Positions 1 to 8,533 of a stretch of 64,000 nucleotides of DNA are shown one piece after another (the stretch's first letter is position 1; each line of letters begins with the position of its first letter). The notes under the pieces were generated by a model that had not been told where the DNA came from, did no database searches, and saw only the letters and a program-made list of their open reading frames with translations. Made by a program: the position numbers and the translations under genes. Source of the DNA: CAZCDS01 sp964497585 (GTDB lineage: Bacteria > Desulfobacterota > Desulfomonilia > Desulfomonilales > Desulfomonilaceae); NCBI GenBank assembly GCA_964497585.1, contig CAZCDS010000032.1:1-64000 (forward strand), given 5' to 3'.

Positions 1-191
1 GATAAAAAGTCGCGCTCTTTTTCGCACCTATCCTTTCTGCGCGGCACTATAGCAAGTAAGCAATGGCGCCTTGAAGCTCGGCCACATTGCAACCGGCTCC
101 TGTCGATGACGCGAGAGGACCCAACCACCTCGGCTTCCTGAAACACACCGGTCATCAGTCCAGGGCAATATCTCTTCCCGTTTGTCCAGGG

Positions 192-995
192 CTATCGTCG
201 GTCAAAGTCTTCTTTGCCAACTACGCCGCGGACCGCGCGGCTGCCCCTATGATCGGGTTCCACTCCGCCGCCCATGATATCGCCCAGGACCATGAGTTTC
301 CGCATCGCTTCGGCTGATTGGTTTGCCTGGCGGGCCTGGAGGATCCCCCGCTCACGTGCTGCGATCACGTGGGCTTCAGCAATGGTGTTGTTCAGATCGC
401 TCATGATGTCATAACTGCGTTGCGCTTCTTTATCCTTCAGATACTGCTGTACCGAATCCTCCATTCTCGCGACCGTAGTCTGGAGCGTCTTGTTGCCGGG
501 CTGCAGGGCAAGGGCCTTCTTGAACTGCTCAATAGCAAGCAATCGGTTCCCCATGAGGTATTGAGCCCACCCAACGCCTATCATGGCCGCGACGTTCCTC
601 GGTTGGTTCACGAGTATCAACTGGAGTGCATCCGCAGCTTCCTCCGCCTTTCCGAGCCGGAGATTGCAATATGCCAGATAGACGGCAGAGGTAGTGTCAT
701 CAGGATAGTACGAGAGAAGCATCCGGAGTGCTTCGGCGGCCTTCGAGTAGTCGCCGAGCGCATAGTACGCCATTCCGGCGGCCTTGAGCGCTCTGTAGTT
801 TTTCGGGTCGTTTCCGATACATTGGGTGTACAGATTGAGCGCCTCTTTCAGTTTGCCTGCTTTCTGTAGTTCCAAACCCTTCTCGTAGAGCTTGCTGACG
901 TCTTGCTGCGCCGCTGCGACCGCCAAGGGGGTCAGCATGGTCAGCATGAGCGACACAGCGAACAAGATGACTCCCAGCCTTATGATACTTTGCAT
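192..995 (-). CDS. Secreted tetratricopeptide-repeat protein
   Basis: About 267 residues. The ATG at 995 is preferred to the upstream GTG at 1001 because AGGAGG sits five bases before it. The N-terminus is a Sec-type signal (basic start, hydrophobic core, cleavage near VAAAQQ). TPR repeats follow from about residue 35 to 175, recognisable by A-x-x-Y-x-x-G-x-Y-x-x-A spacing (for example MAYYALGDYSKAAEAL and GWAQYLMGNRLLAIEQF). The last 80 residues are charged and helical without TPR signature. TPR proteins of this type are periplasmic scaffolds for protein-protein contacts; the partner is unknown. It stands alone on this strand. Function beyond scaffold is not inferable. Confidence 0.8.
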   Translation of the reverse strand: MQSIIRLGVILFAVSLMLTMLTPLAVAAAQQDVSKLYEKGLELQKAGKLKEALNLYTQCIGNDPKNYRALKAAGMAYYALGDYSKAAEALRMLLSYYPDDTTSAVYLAYCNLRLGKAEEAADALQLILVNQPRNVAAMIGVGWAQYLMGNRLLAIEQFKKALALQPGNKTLQTTVARMEDSVQQYLKDKEAQRSYDIMSDLNNTIAEAHVIAARERGILQARQANQSAEAMRKLMVLGDIMGGGVEPDHRGSRAVRGVVGKEDFDRR

Positions 996-1066
996 GAGCA
1001 CCTCCTGGTCCTGGCGGACGGTGTCGAGGGATGATCTGCCTCTAATAGACTAGCACACCGAACACT

Positions 1067-1363
1067 TTACACAAAGGCGATTTGCTCTGTTGTGCACAAC
1101 TCGGGGCCGACGGAGATTTTCTTGATGGGGAATTCTCCCGTCCGAACCGACAGCCCGATCCGATCATTTGCTTTGACCGCGGGGCTGAGCACATGATGAC
1201 CCGAGTATTCGAGACGAGGCAAGCCCTTAAAATCCCATTGCAATACGCCGGCAGCCATTGAGGATCGGTCTTGACTCGCAACCGACCCTGACCCTTTGAT
1301 TACCTGTAACAGTTCGCCAAGAAAGTCCAACCACCTTTCCGGACACGTTTTTTGAAAGCTCAT
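1067..1363 (-). CDS. Small hypothetical protein
   Basis: An open frame of 98 codons starting MSFQKTCPERWLDFL, which could extend upstream to 1438. A short AGGA lies directly before the ATG at 1363, so the ribosome site is poor. The C-terminal half (residues 45-98) is a plausible beta-rich domain with DFKGLPRLEYSG and NDRIGLSVRTGEFPIKKI. I do not recognise the family. A strong hairpin lies upstream at 1421-1451. It may be a genuine small cytoplasmic protein or a chance frame; composition is consistent with coding but the evidence is thin. Confidence 0.4.
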   Translation of the reverse strand: MSFQKTCPERWLDFLGELLQVIKGSGSVASQDRSSMAAGVLQWDFKGLPRLEYSGHHVLSPAVKANDRIGLSVRTGEFPIKKISVGPELCTTEQIAFV

Positions 1364-1420
1364 TCCTATGAAAACACGCGTGGGCACGTTCAGGAGTGAG
1401 GGGCGTTGTGCCTGACAAGA

Positions 1421-1451
1421 AAAAGGGGTCCACTTCATGCGGACCCCTTTT
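1421..1451. terminator. Perfect 11-bp hairpin, bidirectional terminator-like
   Basis: AAAAGGGGTCC at 1421-1431 pairs perfectly with GGACCCCTTTT at 1441-1451 around a nine-base loop. The A-tract and T-tract edges make a Rho-independent terminator shape on both strands. On the minus strand it would end the transcript of the RRM gene (stop at 1656) before the small ORF below 1363. Confidence 0.6.
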
Positions 1452-1655
1452 AGGAAAATACGATTTTCCGATGGGCCGGCCCGGTGACCACCAGGCCATT
1501 GGAGTTACTCCTTTCCGCCTCGCGCCTCTTCAATCCGGGGATCGGGGCGCCATCGGTCTCAGCAGAGCAATCACCTGGTGCACGTAATCACTGGCCAAGC
1601 CTGTGATGGGTGGCCCATCCACATGTTCGCAGGGCTATCCGTCAGGGTCAGGGAG

Positions 1656-1952
1656 CTACCACCGACTCCCTCGGTCACCGCCGCCTCCCCGCGGGCGGGG
1701 CTGCCTGCGGGGCCTGGCCTCATTGACTTTCAGCGGACGTCCACCCACCGTGGACGAGTCCAGTTCCTGAATCGCCTTGAGACCTTCTTCGCGGTCGGCC
1801 ATTTCCACAAACCCGAATCCTCGCGAGCGCCCGGTGAATTGATCCGATATGATCTTCACCGACTGTACCGCGCCATACGCCGAAAACACTTCCCTGAGTT
1901 CGTCCTCGACCGTGTCATAGTTCAGGTTTCCAACATAGATGTTGATAGTCAT
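1656..1952 (-). CDS. RRM-domain RNA-binding protein
   Basis: 98 residues from the ATG at 1952 (a TTG two codons upstream is the alternative); AAAGGA lies about ten bases upstream. A single RNA recognition motif fills residues 1-80: RNP2 is IYVGNL near the start and RNP1 is RGFGFVEM near residue 45, with the aromatic residues needed for RNA stacking. The tail is Arg/Gly/Pro-rich (RPRRQPRPRGGGG), like cyanobacterial Rbp and other bacterial cold-induced RRM proteins. These bind single-stranded RNA and act as RNA chaperones. A promoter-like element at 2164-2192 implies an unusually long 5-prime leader of about 200 nt, a feature shared with cold-regulated RNA chaperone genes. Confidence 0.92.
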   Translation of the reverse strand: MTINIYVGNLNYDTVEDELREVFSAYGAVQSVKIISDQFTGRSRGFGFVEMADREEGLKAIQELDSSTVGGRPLKVNEARPRRQPRPRGGGGDRGSRW

Positions 1953-2458
1953 TCTCAAAAAATCCTTTCAGAGATCACACTCGGAAGCAAACATCGAGTG
2001 CGGCGGTGGGACTCGGGAACTCTCGCTCTCGGGGATTCACAGGCAAGATTGGGAAGTGCGGAAATCCTCGCCACGGGCGCCTTCGTCCTCGTCAGTCATT
2101 TCTTGCATTACGCCCGTAATCCTCCTCGGATCGCAGGGGGAACGCAAACCGGTGGCCCCCTGTTATGTAGCAATGAATTTTGACCTTGTCAAGCCTCGTC
2201 AGCGGCGGTCAACGCCACTCATACAATCTGCGACCCATGAAGGACACAGGGCAGTATGAAAGACCGTCTCTCTTCCATCCCTTCCGCTACAAAATTGGGC
2301 GATCGAGCCAAGGTGAGGAGGTCCACCGAGAGGGTATCCCATAGGACGCGCTTGACAATCGAAGAGATTCGGTCCCCTTCCGCCCGGCGTCCAGGACGGT
2401 TGCAAAGGGGCGCTGGATTACCGATCCGAAAGCGAAATGGCGCCAGACACTCTGCAGT
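1953..2458. other. Intergenic leader and spacer
   Basis: About 500 bases without a convincing gene. The lower part (1953-2160) would be the transcribed leader of the RRM gene; the rest separates it from the methyltransferase gene. Open frames here on the plus strand overlap the RRM gene or the methyltransferase tail and show no family resemblance. Confidence 0.5.
2164..2192 (-). promoter_or_regulatory. Sigma70-type promoter of the RRM gene
   Basis: Read on the minus strand, TTGACA (2192-2187) is followed by a 17-base spacer and TACATA (2169-2164). The -35 is perfect and the -10 weak (3 of 6). It points at the RRM gene, with a predicted start near 2157 and about 200 nt of leader. Confidence 0.5.
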
Positions 2459-3010
2459 CTATCCCGGCCGTTCCAGCAGGGCCGATCGGCTGAGTCGGAT
2501 CTGCGGGCCGTTCCGGAATTCGAGGCCCGCAGTCTGGGCCAGGGCGACGAGTTCGTGAAACTCAGGCTCGGTGACGTGAAAGGTCGGTTCCACGAGCAGA
2601 AGTTTGCCTCCCGGTCTGAGGGCGGCTAAAATCTGCGAGAAAAGGTTACCGGCGTCGTGGACCTCGTGGGCCATGTAAAAGGTAAGCGCGAAATCGGCCT
2701 CGTCCGTGACCTTGATTGTGTCCGCGTCGCATCGCACCGTGTCGATGCGATCGCTCAGACCCGCGTCGGCCGCCCGACGCCTCAACACCGCAAGCATACG
2801 CTCCGAAAGGTCCACCGCGGTCACTCGACCGGCAGGCCCGACGAGCCGGGCCATGGGGATAGAAAAAAACCCCATGGCACACCCCACGTCAAGCACATGC
2901 ATTCCCGTATCAATATAGGGCTCGAGAATCCTTTCGGGATTGTGAACGATCCGCCGTAACCGATTGCTGAGTAGGTATCCGACCCACCATGGACAGATAT
3001 GAGGTGCCAT
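2459..3010 (-). CDS. Class I SAM-dependent methyltransferase
   Basis: 183 residues; the ATG at 3010 has GGAGG six bases upstream. Motif I is LDVGCAMGFF (about residue 40), the acidic loop VTAVDLSERML follows, and the post-motif region has LRPGGKLLLVEP, typical of UbiE/Methyltransf_11-like enzymes. The N-terminus (MAPHICPWWVGYLL-SNRLRR) is shared by a group of small anaerobe methyltransferases. The methyl acceptor is unknown. It is divergent from the glycosyltransferase gene at 3180, so the two are not co-transcribed. Confidence 0.85.
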   Translation of the reverse strand: MAPHICPWWVGYLLSNRLRRIVHNPERILEPYIDTGMHVLDVGCAMGFFSIPMARLVGPAGRVTAVDLSERMLAVLRRRAADAGLSDRIDTVRCDADTIKVTDEADFALTFYMAHEVHDAGNLFSQILAALRPGGKLLLVEPTFHVTEPEFHELVALAQTAGLEFRNGPQIRLSRSALLERPG

Positions 3011-3179
3011 CCGAATCCTCCGCGCTCCTCTTCGGTATTCCCGTCAATAATGCTGTGCCGACGAATCCCCCTTCGGTTACCCGGAAAGGGAAGGAAGATG
3101 TTGCCAAGGCCATGAACCGTGTTATGGTGGGCCAACGTCAGACACGTTAGGTGCCAAGTCGGAGTAATCTCCTTTTCCC

Positions 3180-4964
3180 ATGGAGCCTCGTACCCCATCC
3201 ACGACAGGTGACTCGCGCGACCGCTCGTCGGCCGTCTGGTGGTACCTGTTTGCCCTTCTGACCATCTGGGTGCTCATCATCCTGGTCGTCAATCCGGTTG
3301 GGGAATTCATGGTGAACGATGACTGGGCATTTGTCAATAGCCTGGAATCACTCAGAAACGCAGGCCACTTGGCGTCGACGGGCTGGGGACCGCGGGGCGC
3401 GCCGGGCGGGCCATCGTTGATCACCCATCTTCTCTGGGGGCTTGTCTTCGTAGAGGTCTGGGGATTTTCGCTCACAATCTTGCGGATATCCGTCCTGACC
3501 CTGGGAGTTCTCGGATCCGTCTCCCTTCTGTTCCTCCTGAGATTCGCGGGAGCGTCGGATCGCACCGCTTTTCTGGGGACGCTGACGCTCGTTTTCAATC
3601 CTCTGTTCCTCTCCCAGTGTTTCACCTTTATGAGTGACGTGACCTTCACGAGTTATGCCCTCTTTTCGATTCCGTTCCTCGCGCTCGGGGTGGAGAAAGG
3701 CAGGACCGGGTGGATTATTCTGGGGCTCTGCTTTGCTCTGGCCTCCATCCTCACGCGTCAGATCGGGATCGTGATACCTCTGGCATTTGCCGCCGCGATC
3801 ATCCTTCATCCACGGTGGGCGGCTCCGAGCAGGACGAAATGGGTTCTCCTGAGCGTTGGCATCACCATCGTGCCGTGGCTGGCCTATGAGTTCTTCCTTG
3901 CAGAGGTCGGCAGCACGCCGCTTACTGATCACCAGGTTATCCACAATATCCTTCGTTATCCGCTTTCCAAGGGGTTCCCGGATTACCCGCTCTTCCTTTT
4001 GCAGCATCTTCTTCAGGGAGCGCTCGGGTACACATGCCTGCTCGTTTCACCGGTTCTCGTGCTCAGGTATCGTGAGCTCTTGGGCACGGTCGCGTTCAAG
4101 TGGTTCGCCGTCATCACGACCACGCTCTTTGCGGCTCTCGAAGCTCTCATATTGATGGGAATCGTTGACCCGCCCATATTCTTCTACCGAAACGTGATTT
4201 ATGACCTTGGCATCGGACCCGTGCTCCTGAAAGACACGTATATCCTTGGAATTCCAAGGGGGCCGACCGTTCCGAAGCCCGTGTTCTACCTGCTCGTCTA
4301 TTGGGCGATACTGGCAATGGGAGCGGCCTTCATACTCGGGGTCCGCACGCTCGCGAAACTCAGTCGCAGTATTTCGCGCGACGACGAAGAATCGGTCGGT
4401 TTTCTTCCTGATTTCGCTCTACTCGCCGCGTTGGCCTATGTGGGAATCATCTTGCTGACCGGATTTCACGATCGATACCTTATTCCGGTGTGCGCCCTGT
4501 TCATCATCTGGATCGTCTCGGGCATGCCAAGAGAAAAGGACCCACTCCGGTCCCCCGGAACGTTCGTGGCCGCGGTTGTGCCCCTGATAGTGTTCGGAGT
4601 CTTCAGCGTGGCGGGCACGAGAGACTTCATGGCGATCAAGCGGGCGGAGACCCAGGCTCACACGTTCCTTCTCACGGAGATCCACGCTGAGCCGTGCAAT
4701 GTCGACGGCGGGTTCGAATTCAACGGCTATCATTGCGCCCGAAACGATTTCGAACCCAGGGCGGGGCTGAGCTGGTGGTGGGTGCATCGGGAGGATTACG
4801 TAGTGACCCTCGGCACCCTCCCCGGTTATCGCGTGATACGCAAGTTTCCTTTTACCAAATATCTCGGTACGGATGGGGCGGTGTACGTTCTCCGGCCGCT
4901 CGGTAATAAGGCAGTGGAAGGCGACCGGCACGACCGGAAGAAGCAGGACTCTGCTGCCCAGTAA
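3180..4964 (+). CDS. GT-C fold membrane glycosyltransferase (PMT/GT39-like)
   Basis: 594 residues with about ten to eleven predicted membrane helices. The first is at residues 20-40, followed by an extracytoplasmic NDDWAF acidic loop of the kind that holds the catalytic Asp in dolichyl/polyprenyl-phosphate-sugar transferases. FTFMSDVTF and ILTRQIG are further hallmarks of bacterial PMT_2-like proteins. The C-terminal 100 residues are a soluble extracytoplasmic domain. It probably uses a lipid-phosphate-linked sugar donor on the outer face of the inner membrane; the acceptor is unknown. The start is uncertain because the nearest GGAG is 20 bases upstream. Confidence 0.75.
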   Translation: MEPRTPSTTGDSRDRSSAVWWYLFALLTIWVLIILVVNPVGEFMVNDDWAFVNSLESLRNAGHLASTGWGPRGAPGGPSLITHLLWGLVFVEVWGFSLTILRISVLTLGVLGSVSLLFLLRFAGASDRTAFLGTLTLVFNPLFLSQCFTFMSDVTFTSYALFSIPFLALGVEKGRTGWIILGLCFALASILTRQIGIVIPLAFAAAIILHPRWAAPSRTKWVLLSVGITIVPWLAYEFFLAEVGSTPLTDHQVIHNILRYPLSKGFPDYPLFLLQHLLQGALGYTCLLVSPVLVLRYRELLGTVAFKWFAVITTTLFAALEALILMGIVDPPIFFYRNVIYDLGIGPVLLKDTYILGIPRGPTVPKPVFYLLVYWAILAMGAAFILGVRTLAKLSRSISRDDEESVGFLPDFALLAALAYVGIILLTGFHDRYLIPVCALFIIWIVSGMPREKDPLRSPGTFVAAVVPLIVFGVFSVAGTRDFMAIKRAETQAHTFLLTEIHAEPCNVDGGFEFNGYHCARNDFEPRAGLSWWWVHREDYVVTLGTLPGYRVIRKFPFTKYLGTDGAVYVLRPLGNKAVEGDRHDRKKQDSAAQ

Positions 4965-5019
4965 GGGGACTGTGGGAGCCAGCGACTGCGGAACCAGTGG
5001 TGAATTTTTTGCTAATTCC

Positions 5020-5047
5020 TTGACCAACCCCTAGTTTTTCCTATACA
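5020..5047 (+). promoter_or_regulatory. Sigma70-type promoter
   Basis: TTGACC at 5020-5025, a 16-base spacer and TATACA at 5042-5047. It would start transcription near 5055, about 120 nt ahead of the secreted protein gene at 5177. Confidence 0.45.
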
Positions 5048-5176
5048 AATAGTGTCCGCAGGACAGCGGGACCGGCCCCGGGGGCGGAGAGGCCCCAACG
5101 GACCCCTGGAACCGGATCGTTCGGAGCCGGAGAAATGTCAACTGTTTCGCCTCGATGATCGAAGGGGGGAAAGGCT

Positions 5177-5689
5177 GTGCATAGGAGAGTTCTCACCGGC
5201 GTTGTTGTTGTCCTGATGGTGGCACTGGGAACAGACGGTATCTCATTGGCCCAGGTCCAGTATCCTCCGAGGACCCCTGTGGCGCCGGGAGTGCGGATCC
5301 CGCCGGCCATCGGTACTCCAGTGGCGCCCGGGCCCGGAGCTACAGCACCGCCGCAAGCGCCTGTTCCTCGCGCGGCTCCGCCAAGGCAAGCCAGCCCACC
5401 GCCTTCCGGCCGACGTCGGACAGGTCCACCTCAGAGACAGGCTCCGGCGGAATACGCTTTCAGGCCGGATCTGACCAATCCTCAGTTCGGGGAATGCCTG
5501 CGACTGGAAAAGAACTGGAAAGCGCTCTACCAACAGTACTATCAGTACTACCAGAGTTTCCGTATGATGGCCCGGAATGACCCGAGAACAATGGAGATGA
5601 GCTACTTCCTCAATACGCTCAAGTCACAGCTCGACGCAGCGTGGCGGAATTTCAGCTCCCGCTGCATATACTTCCCCAAGCGTCCGTGA
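5177..5689 (+). CDS. Secreted proline-rich protein
   Basis: 170 residues. Residues 1-26 are a signal peptide (cleavage likely after SLAQ). Residues 27-90 are a low-complexity Pro/Ala/Arg linker rich in PPRTP, APGP and PPRQ segments. Residues 100-170 form a compact helical domain rich in Tyr and Gln (YQQYYQYYQSF) with one Cys at each end (GECLRLE and SSRCIYFPKRP) that could form a disulphide. I do not recognise the family. A promoter-like element precedes it and the flippase-like gene follows 30 bases downstream, so the two may be co-transcribed. Likely periplasmic or envelope-attached. Confidence 0.7.
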   Translation: MHRRVLTGVVVVLMVALGTDGISLAQVQYPPRTPVAPGVRIPPAIGTPVAPGPGATAPPQAPVPRAAPPRQASPPPSGRRRTGPPQRQAPAEYAFRPDLTNPQFGECLRLEKNWKALYQQYYQYYQSFRMMARNDPRTMEMSYFLNTLKSQLDAAWRNFSSRCIYFPKRP

Positions 5690-5719
5690 AGCTGGGAGTC
5701 CGGGCTTCGAAAGTACTCA

Positions 5720-6775
5720 ATGGATCAGGCACAGGGTTCCGTTCCAACCGACAGGCACGCAGAGAAGATCACCGAAGGGGACCTTTCGAGGAATTCCGGA
5801 AATGTGTTCGCGTCCCGTAAGCTGGTCCGTTCCCTGCTGATATTCATCGTCGCTGGTGTGGCGCTCTACGCGGCGGCCACCTTGGCCTCCGATTACCGGG
5901 CGGTCCTCGCCGCGCTGAAGGGCTTTCCGCCGACAACCCTTGCTCTCGTCCTCGGCCTTGTGATCCTGGGATGGCTCCTGCGCGGCTGGAGATTTCATTA
6001 TTACCTCCAACAGGCAGGCTCTCCGGTACCGCTGAGATATTCCGAAGCGGTCTTCCTGGCGAGCTTCGCGCTTACGGGGACTCCCGGAAAGATGGGGGAG
6101 GCGGTCAAAGGCGTTTTCCTCAAAGAAGACCACGGGATATCCATCACCAGGGTTGTGGGAATACTCGTAGTGGAGCGTCTCATGGACTTGTGGGGAGTGC
6201 TCCTGCTGGGCTCATTTTCCCTTCTCCTCTTCAGCCGTTGGCGCGGGGCTTTCCTCATCTGTGCGGCAATCGTCATTGCGGGAGGAATCGTCCTCTGTAT
6301 GGAGAGGTTCTACAGACCCGTGCTCGAGCGGTTGTCGAAGGTGCGCTATCTCTCCTGGGTTTCGGAAAAGATTCTCGGCATTCTGCTGTCGGGCCGAGAG
6401 CTGATGACCCCGCGCATCTTCGGAGTGGGTCTTGTTGTGTCCGCGATCGCGTGGGGAATGGAATCGCTCTCCCTCTATCTGATCCTCGACGGCCTGGAGC
6501 TCCCCGTAACGCTCCTGCAGGCAAACTTCGTGTACTGCTTCTCGACCCTTCTTGGAGCGCTCCTGATGCTCCCCGGCGGAATCGGCGGGACCGAGGCAAG
6601 CATGATCGGATTGCTCGTCTTCATCGGGATCCCCTACTCCAGCGGACTCCCCGGAGTGATCCTCATCCGCGTCTGTACGCTCTGGTTCGCAATCCTCGTC
6701 GGAGTGGTATTCATGGCGGCTATGGTCGCCCGCTCCGGCAAAAGAGCGGCCGCTATCGGCAACCGCTTTTCTTGA
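5720..6775 (+). CDS. LPG-synthase-TM / flippase-like membrane protein (UPF0104)
   Basis: 351 residues with about eight membrane helices. The family signature is in the centre: ASFALTGTPGKMGEAVKG followed by VVVERLMDLWGVLLL, and late in the protein LPGGIGGTEASMIGLLV. This fold is shared by the membrane half of lysylphosphatidylglycerol synthase (MprF), AglD and YbhN-type proteins, which move or modify lipid-linked substrates. There is no C-terminal aminoacyl-transfer domain, so it is not a full MprF. The start is uncertain because there is no clear ribosome site. Context with a GT-C enzyme upstream suggests envelope glycolipid handling. Confidence 0.85.
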   Translation: MDQAQGSVPTDRHAEKITEGDLSRNSGNVFASRKLVRSLLIFIVAGVALYAAATLASDYRAVLAALKGFPPTTLALVLGLVILGWLLRGWRFHYYLQQAGSPVPLRYSEAVFLASFALTGTPGKMGEAVKGVFLKEDHGISITRVVGILVVERLMDLWGVLLLGSFSLLLFSRWRGAFLICAAIVIAGGIVLCMERFYRPVLERLSKVRYLSWVSEKILGILLSGRELMTPRIFGVGLVVSAIAWGMESLSLYLILDGLELPVTLLQANFVYCFSTLLGALLMLPGGIGGTEASMIGLLVFIGIPYSSGLPGVILIRVCTLWFAILVGVVFMAAMVARSGKRAAAIGNRFS

Positions 6776-6790
6776 TGACGCCAAAAAAGA

Positions 6791-6814
6791 AAAAAGGGAC
6801 ATTCCTATTTTCTG
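6791..6814 (+). repeat. Left flank of RAYT, REP-like half
   Basis: AAAAAGGGACATTCCTATTT begins here. Its inverted counterpart lies downstream of the transposase remnant at 7351-7373 (reverse complement AAAGGGGACATGCTATTTTT). Such GGGACAT...TATTTT palindromic flanks are typical of RAYT-associated repeats. Confidence 0.55.
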
Positions 6815-6848
6815 TTATTCCGACAAGCTCTTGGGATACCATCAGTCC

Positions 6849-7256
6849 ATGCCGAGAACCGCACGAGCTTCTGCCTGTGAGGTCTGCTACCATGTGTTGA
6901 ACCGCGGCAATGCGCAGCAAGAGGTCTTTCATCAGGTCGACGACTATCGGGCGTTCCTGAAACTGAGCGAAAGGGCCTGCACACGCGTGCCCATGCGGGT
7001 TCTGGCGTGGTGTCTGATGCCGAACCACTTCCATCTCGTGCTCTGGCCTTACGGTGATGGTGGCCTGAGTCGGTGGATGCATTGGTTGCTGACGTCCCAT
7101 GTTCGCGGCTATCACCGCCGATACCACTCCCGCGGACATATCTGGCAGGGCAGATTCAAGGCGTTCCCGATCCAACACGACTAACACCTTTTGACGGTGC
7201 TACGGTACGTAGAACGCAACCCGCTGCGAGCCAATCTCGTGGAGCGAGCACAATAG
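6849..7256 (+). pseudogene. RAYT (REP-associated tyrosine transposase, Y1_Tnp), nonsense-mutated
   Basis: The start MPRTARASACEVCYHVLNRG is the usual RAYT N-terminus. The HUH motif is in MPNHFHLVLW, and the nucleophilic Tyr region and GHIWQGRFKAFPIQ follow. At 7182-7184 a TAA interrupts the frame, but the same frame continues as HLLTVLRYVERNPLRANLV up to a TAG at 7254. So a single substitution (probably GAA or GAC to TAA) truncated the gene. After 7256 faint remains of the family C-terminus persist (WSSL, then LHPGPCPRGRP), ending near 7360. Flanking inverted GGGACAT repeats mark the mobile unit. Inactive as it stands. Confidence 0.85.
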
Positions 7257-7350
7257 TAGCCTTGGTCGTCGCTAACTCTGCCGTATGCATTACCTCCGGC
7301 CCTGATTCTGCACCCAGGTCCGTGCCCTCGCGGCCGGCCAAGAATGGACC

Positions 7351-7373
7351 CGAAAAAATAGCATGTCCCCTTT
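7351..7373 (-). repeat. Right flank of RAYT, REP-like half
   Basis: Inverted partner of 6791-6814: the reverse complement reads AAAGGGGACATGCTATTTTT. Together the two define a unit of about 580 bp around the dead transposase. Confidence 0.55.
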
Positions 7374-7449
7374 CTGTCCCCTTTCCTTTTGGGGGAGACC
7401 CATCTAAGAGTTCTCCCCCGAAGGCTTCGCGACACATTTGCTCACAAGA

Positions 7450-8030
7450 TCAGGCTGCATGCGCCTTTTCTGCCTCTCCGTCCAGTCGCACGGAAACTGG
7501 GGTGGCATTGGAAATGGTGTTGAACACAGGCGAGTATTTCTGGCCCATCTTGACGAGTTCCTCTTTCTGCTCGTCCGAGATGTCGGCGTCGATTGTGAAG
7601 TACATACGGATCTGCCGGTATCCGACGGGTACGTCTTCCGACAAACCCAGAAAGCCTCGCAAATCGAGATCACCCTCCAGCCGCGATTTGACACCTCGCA
7701 GTTCTATGCCCTTGGCTGCGGCGTGGTAAACCAACGACGTCGTCACGCATGCCGCAAGCGCGGTCAGGGCGTATTCCACGGGATTCGGTCCCTTGTCCTC
7801 ACCCAGGGAAGAGGAGGTTCATCCGCATCGAGCTCAAACGATTCGCTATGAACGTGGACTTGGTTAGCCCCATAGAAATCCGTGATGGACGTATGGTTGT
7901 GTCCACCGCTGCGCCATATGTTGTCAGCACGAAATTCGAATTCCGCTATTACCGGTTCACCTTTGATGGCGTCGATCGTATTGAACAACGCCGTCGTATT
8001 TACGCCATTTACTATTTTTTCTCCGGACAT
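7450..8030 (-). pseudogene. OsmC-family protein, frameshifted
   Basis: The N-terminal half starts at 8030 (MSGEKIVNGVNTTALFNTI) behind a GGAGGAAAG ribosome site and runs to ELDADEPPLP near 7806. The C-terminal half resumes in the next frame with LGEDKGPNPVEYALTALAAC, the conserved OsmC peroxidatic-Cys segment, and ends at 7450. One missing base in the CTTCCCTGGG run near 7800-7806 accounts for the shift. OsmC/Ohr-like proteins reduce organic hydroperoxides. Only one Cys is visible, since the second-Cys region reads FNTISNATPVSV, so it belongs to the one-Cys type. Either a real frameshift mutation or a sequencing error in a short homopolymer context. Confidence 0.8.
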
Positions 8031-8533
8031 CCTCTTTCCTCCTGATACAGTATTCACGTACCTCATCTGGCAGTCCGGCAGCCATCACGATAATTCCAGA
8101 TCACGTCGACTGGACTGAATAGCCCGAGACAGAAAATGCCCCCTCTTGGTACACAGCATGCCGTCGTGTTGTAGATAGGGTATAACCGAAAAATCTTGAG
8201 TCAAGGAATAGGCGTGAAAAAACACTTCTCTGCGCGGTGACGGTGAAGTCCGCGGCCGGTGCGGCACGTCTGTCTTGATTGGAGCCGTTAGTTCGTCGAA
8301 TTCACGCACGCGACCTCCCGACAGGTATCGGCCGCAAGTGGCCGAACTTCCTGACTCAGGGCAGCCCTGATTCGGGGCTTGTGGAAGCAGACATCGCCGG
8401 AGAGAGTGTTGGTGGAAAGGATGACAGGAGAGGTCGTGCCCCGTGGCACCTGCCCCGAACAGCGATGCGGGGCCCGGAGAGGGCGTCTGCGGAAAAATAC
8501 CCTCCCCGGAGAACTCCTACCGTGGCCAGGCCT
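8031..8533. other. Intergenic stretch
   Basis: About 500 bases between the OsmC start and the end of the ABC ATPase gene. The part near 8160-8230 is AT-rich and should hold the OsmC promoter, but no -35/-10 pair stands out. Open frames here are shadows without family resemblance. Confidence 0.4.

Noticed and set aside
1..191. Terminator at the window start (AAAAAG...CTTTTT near position 5-25)
   Set aside because: The stem is AT-only at its ends with no following T-tract that can be judged at the window edge.
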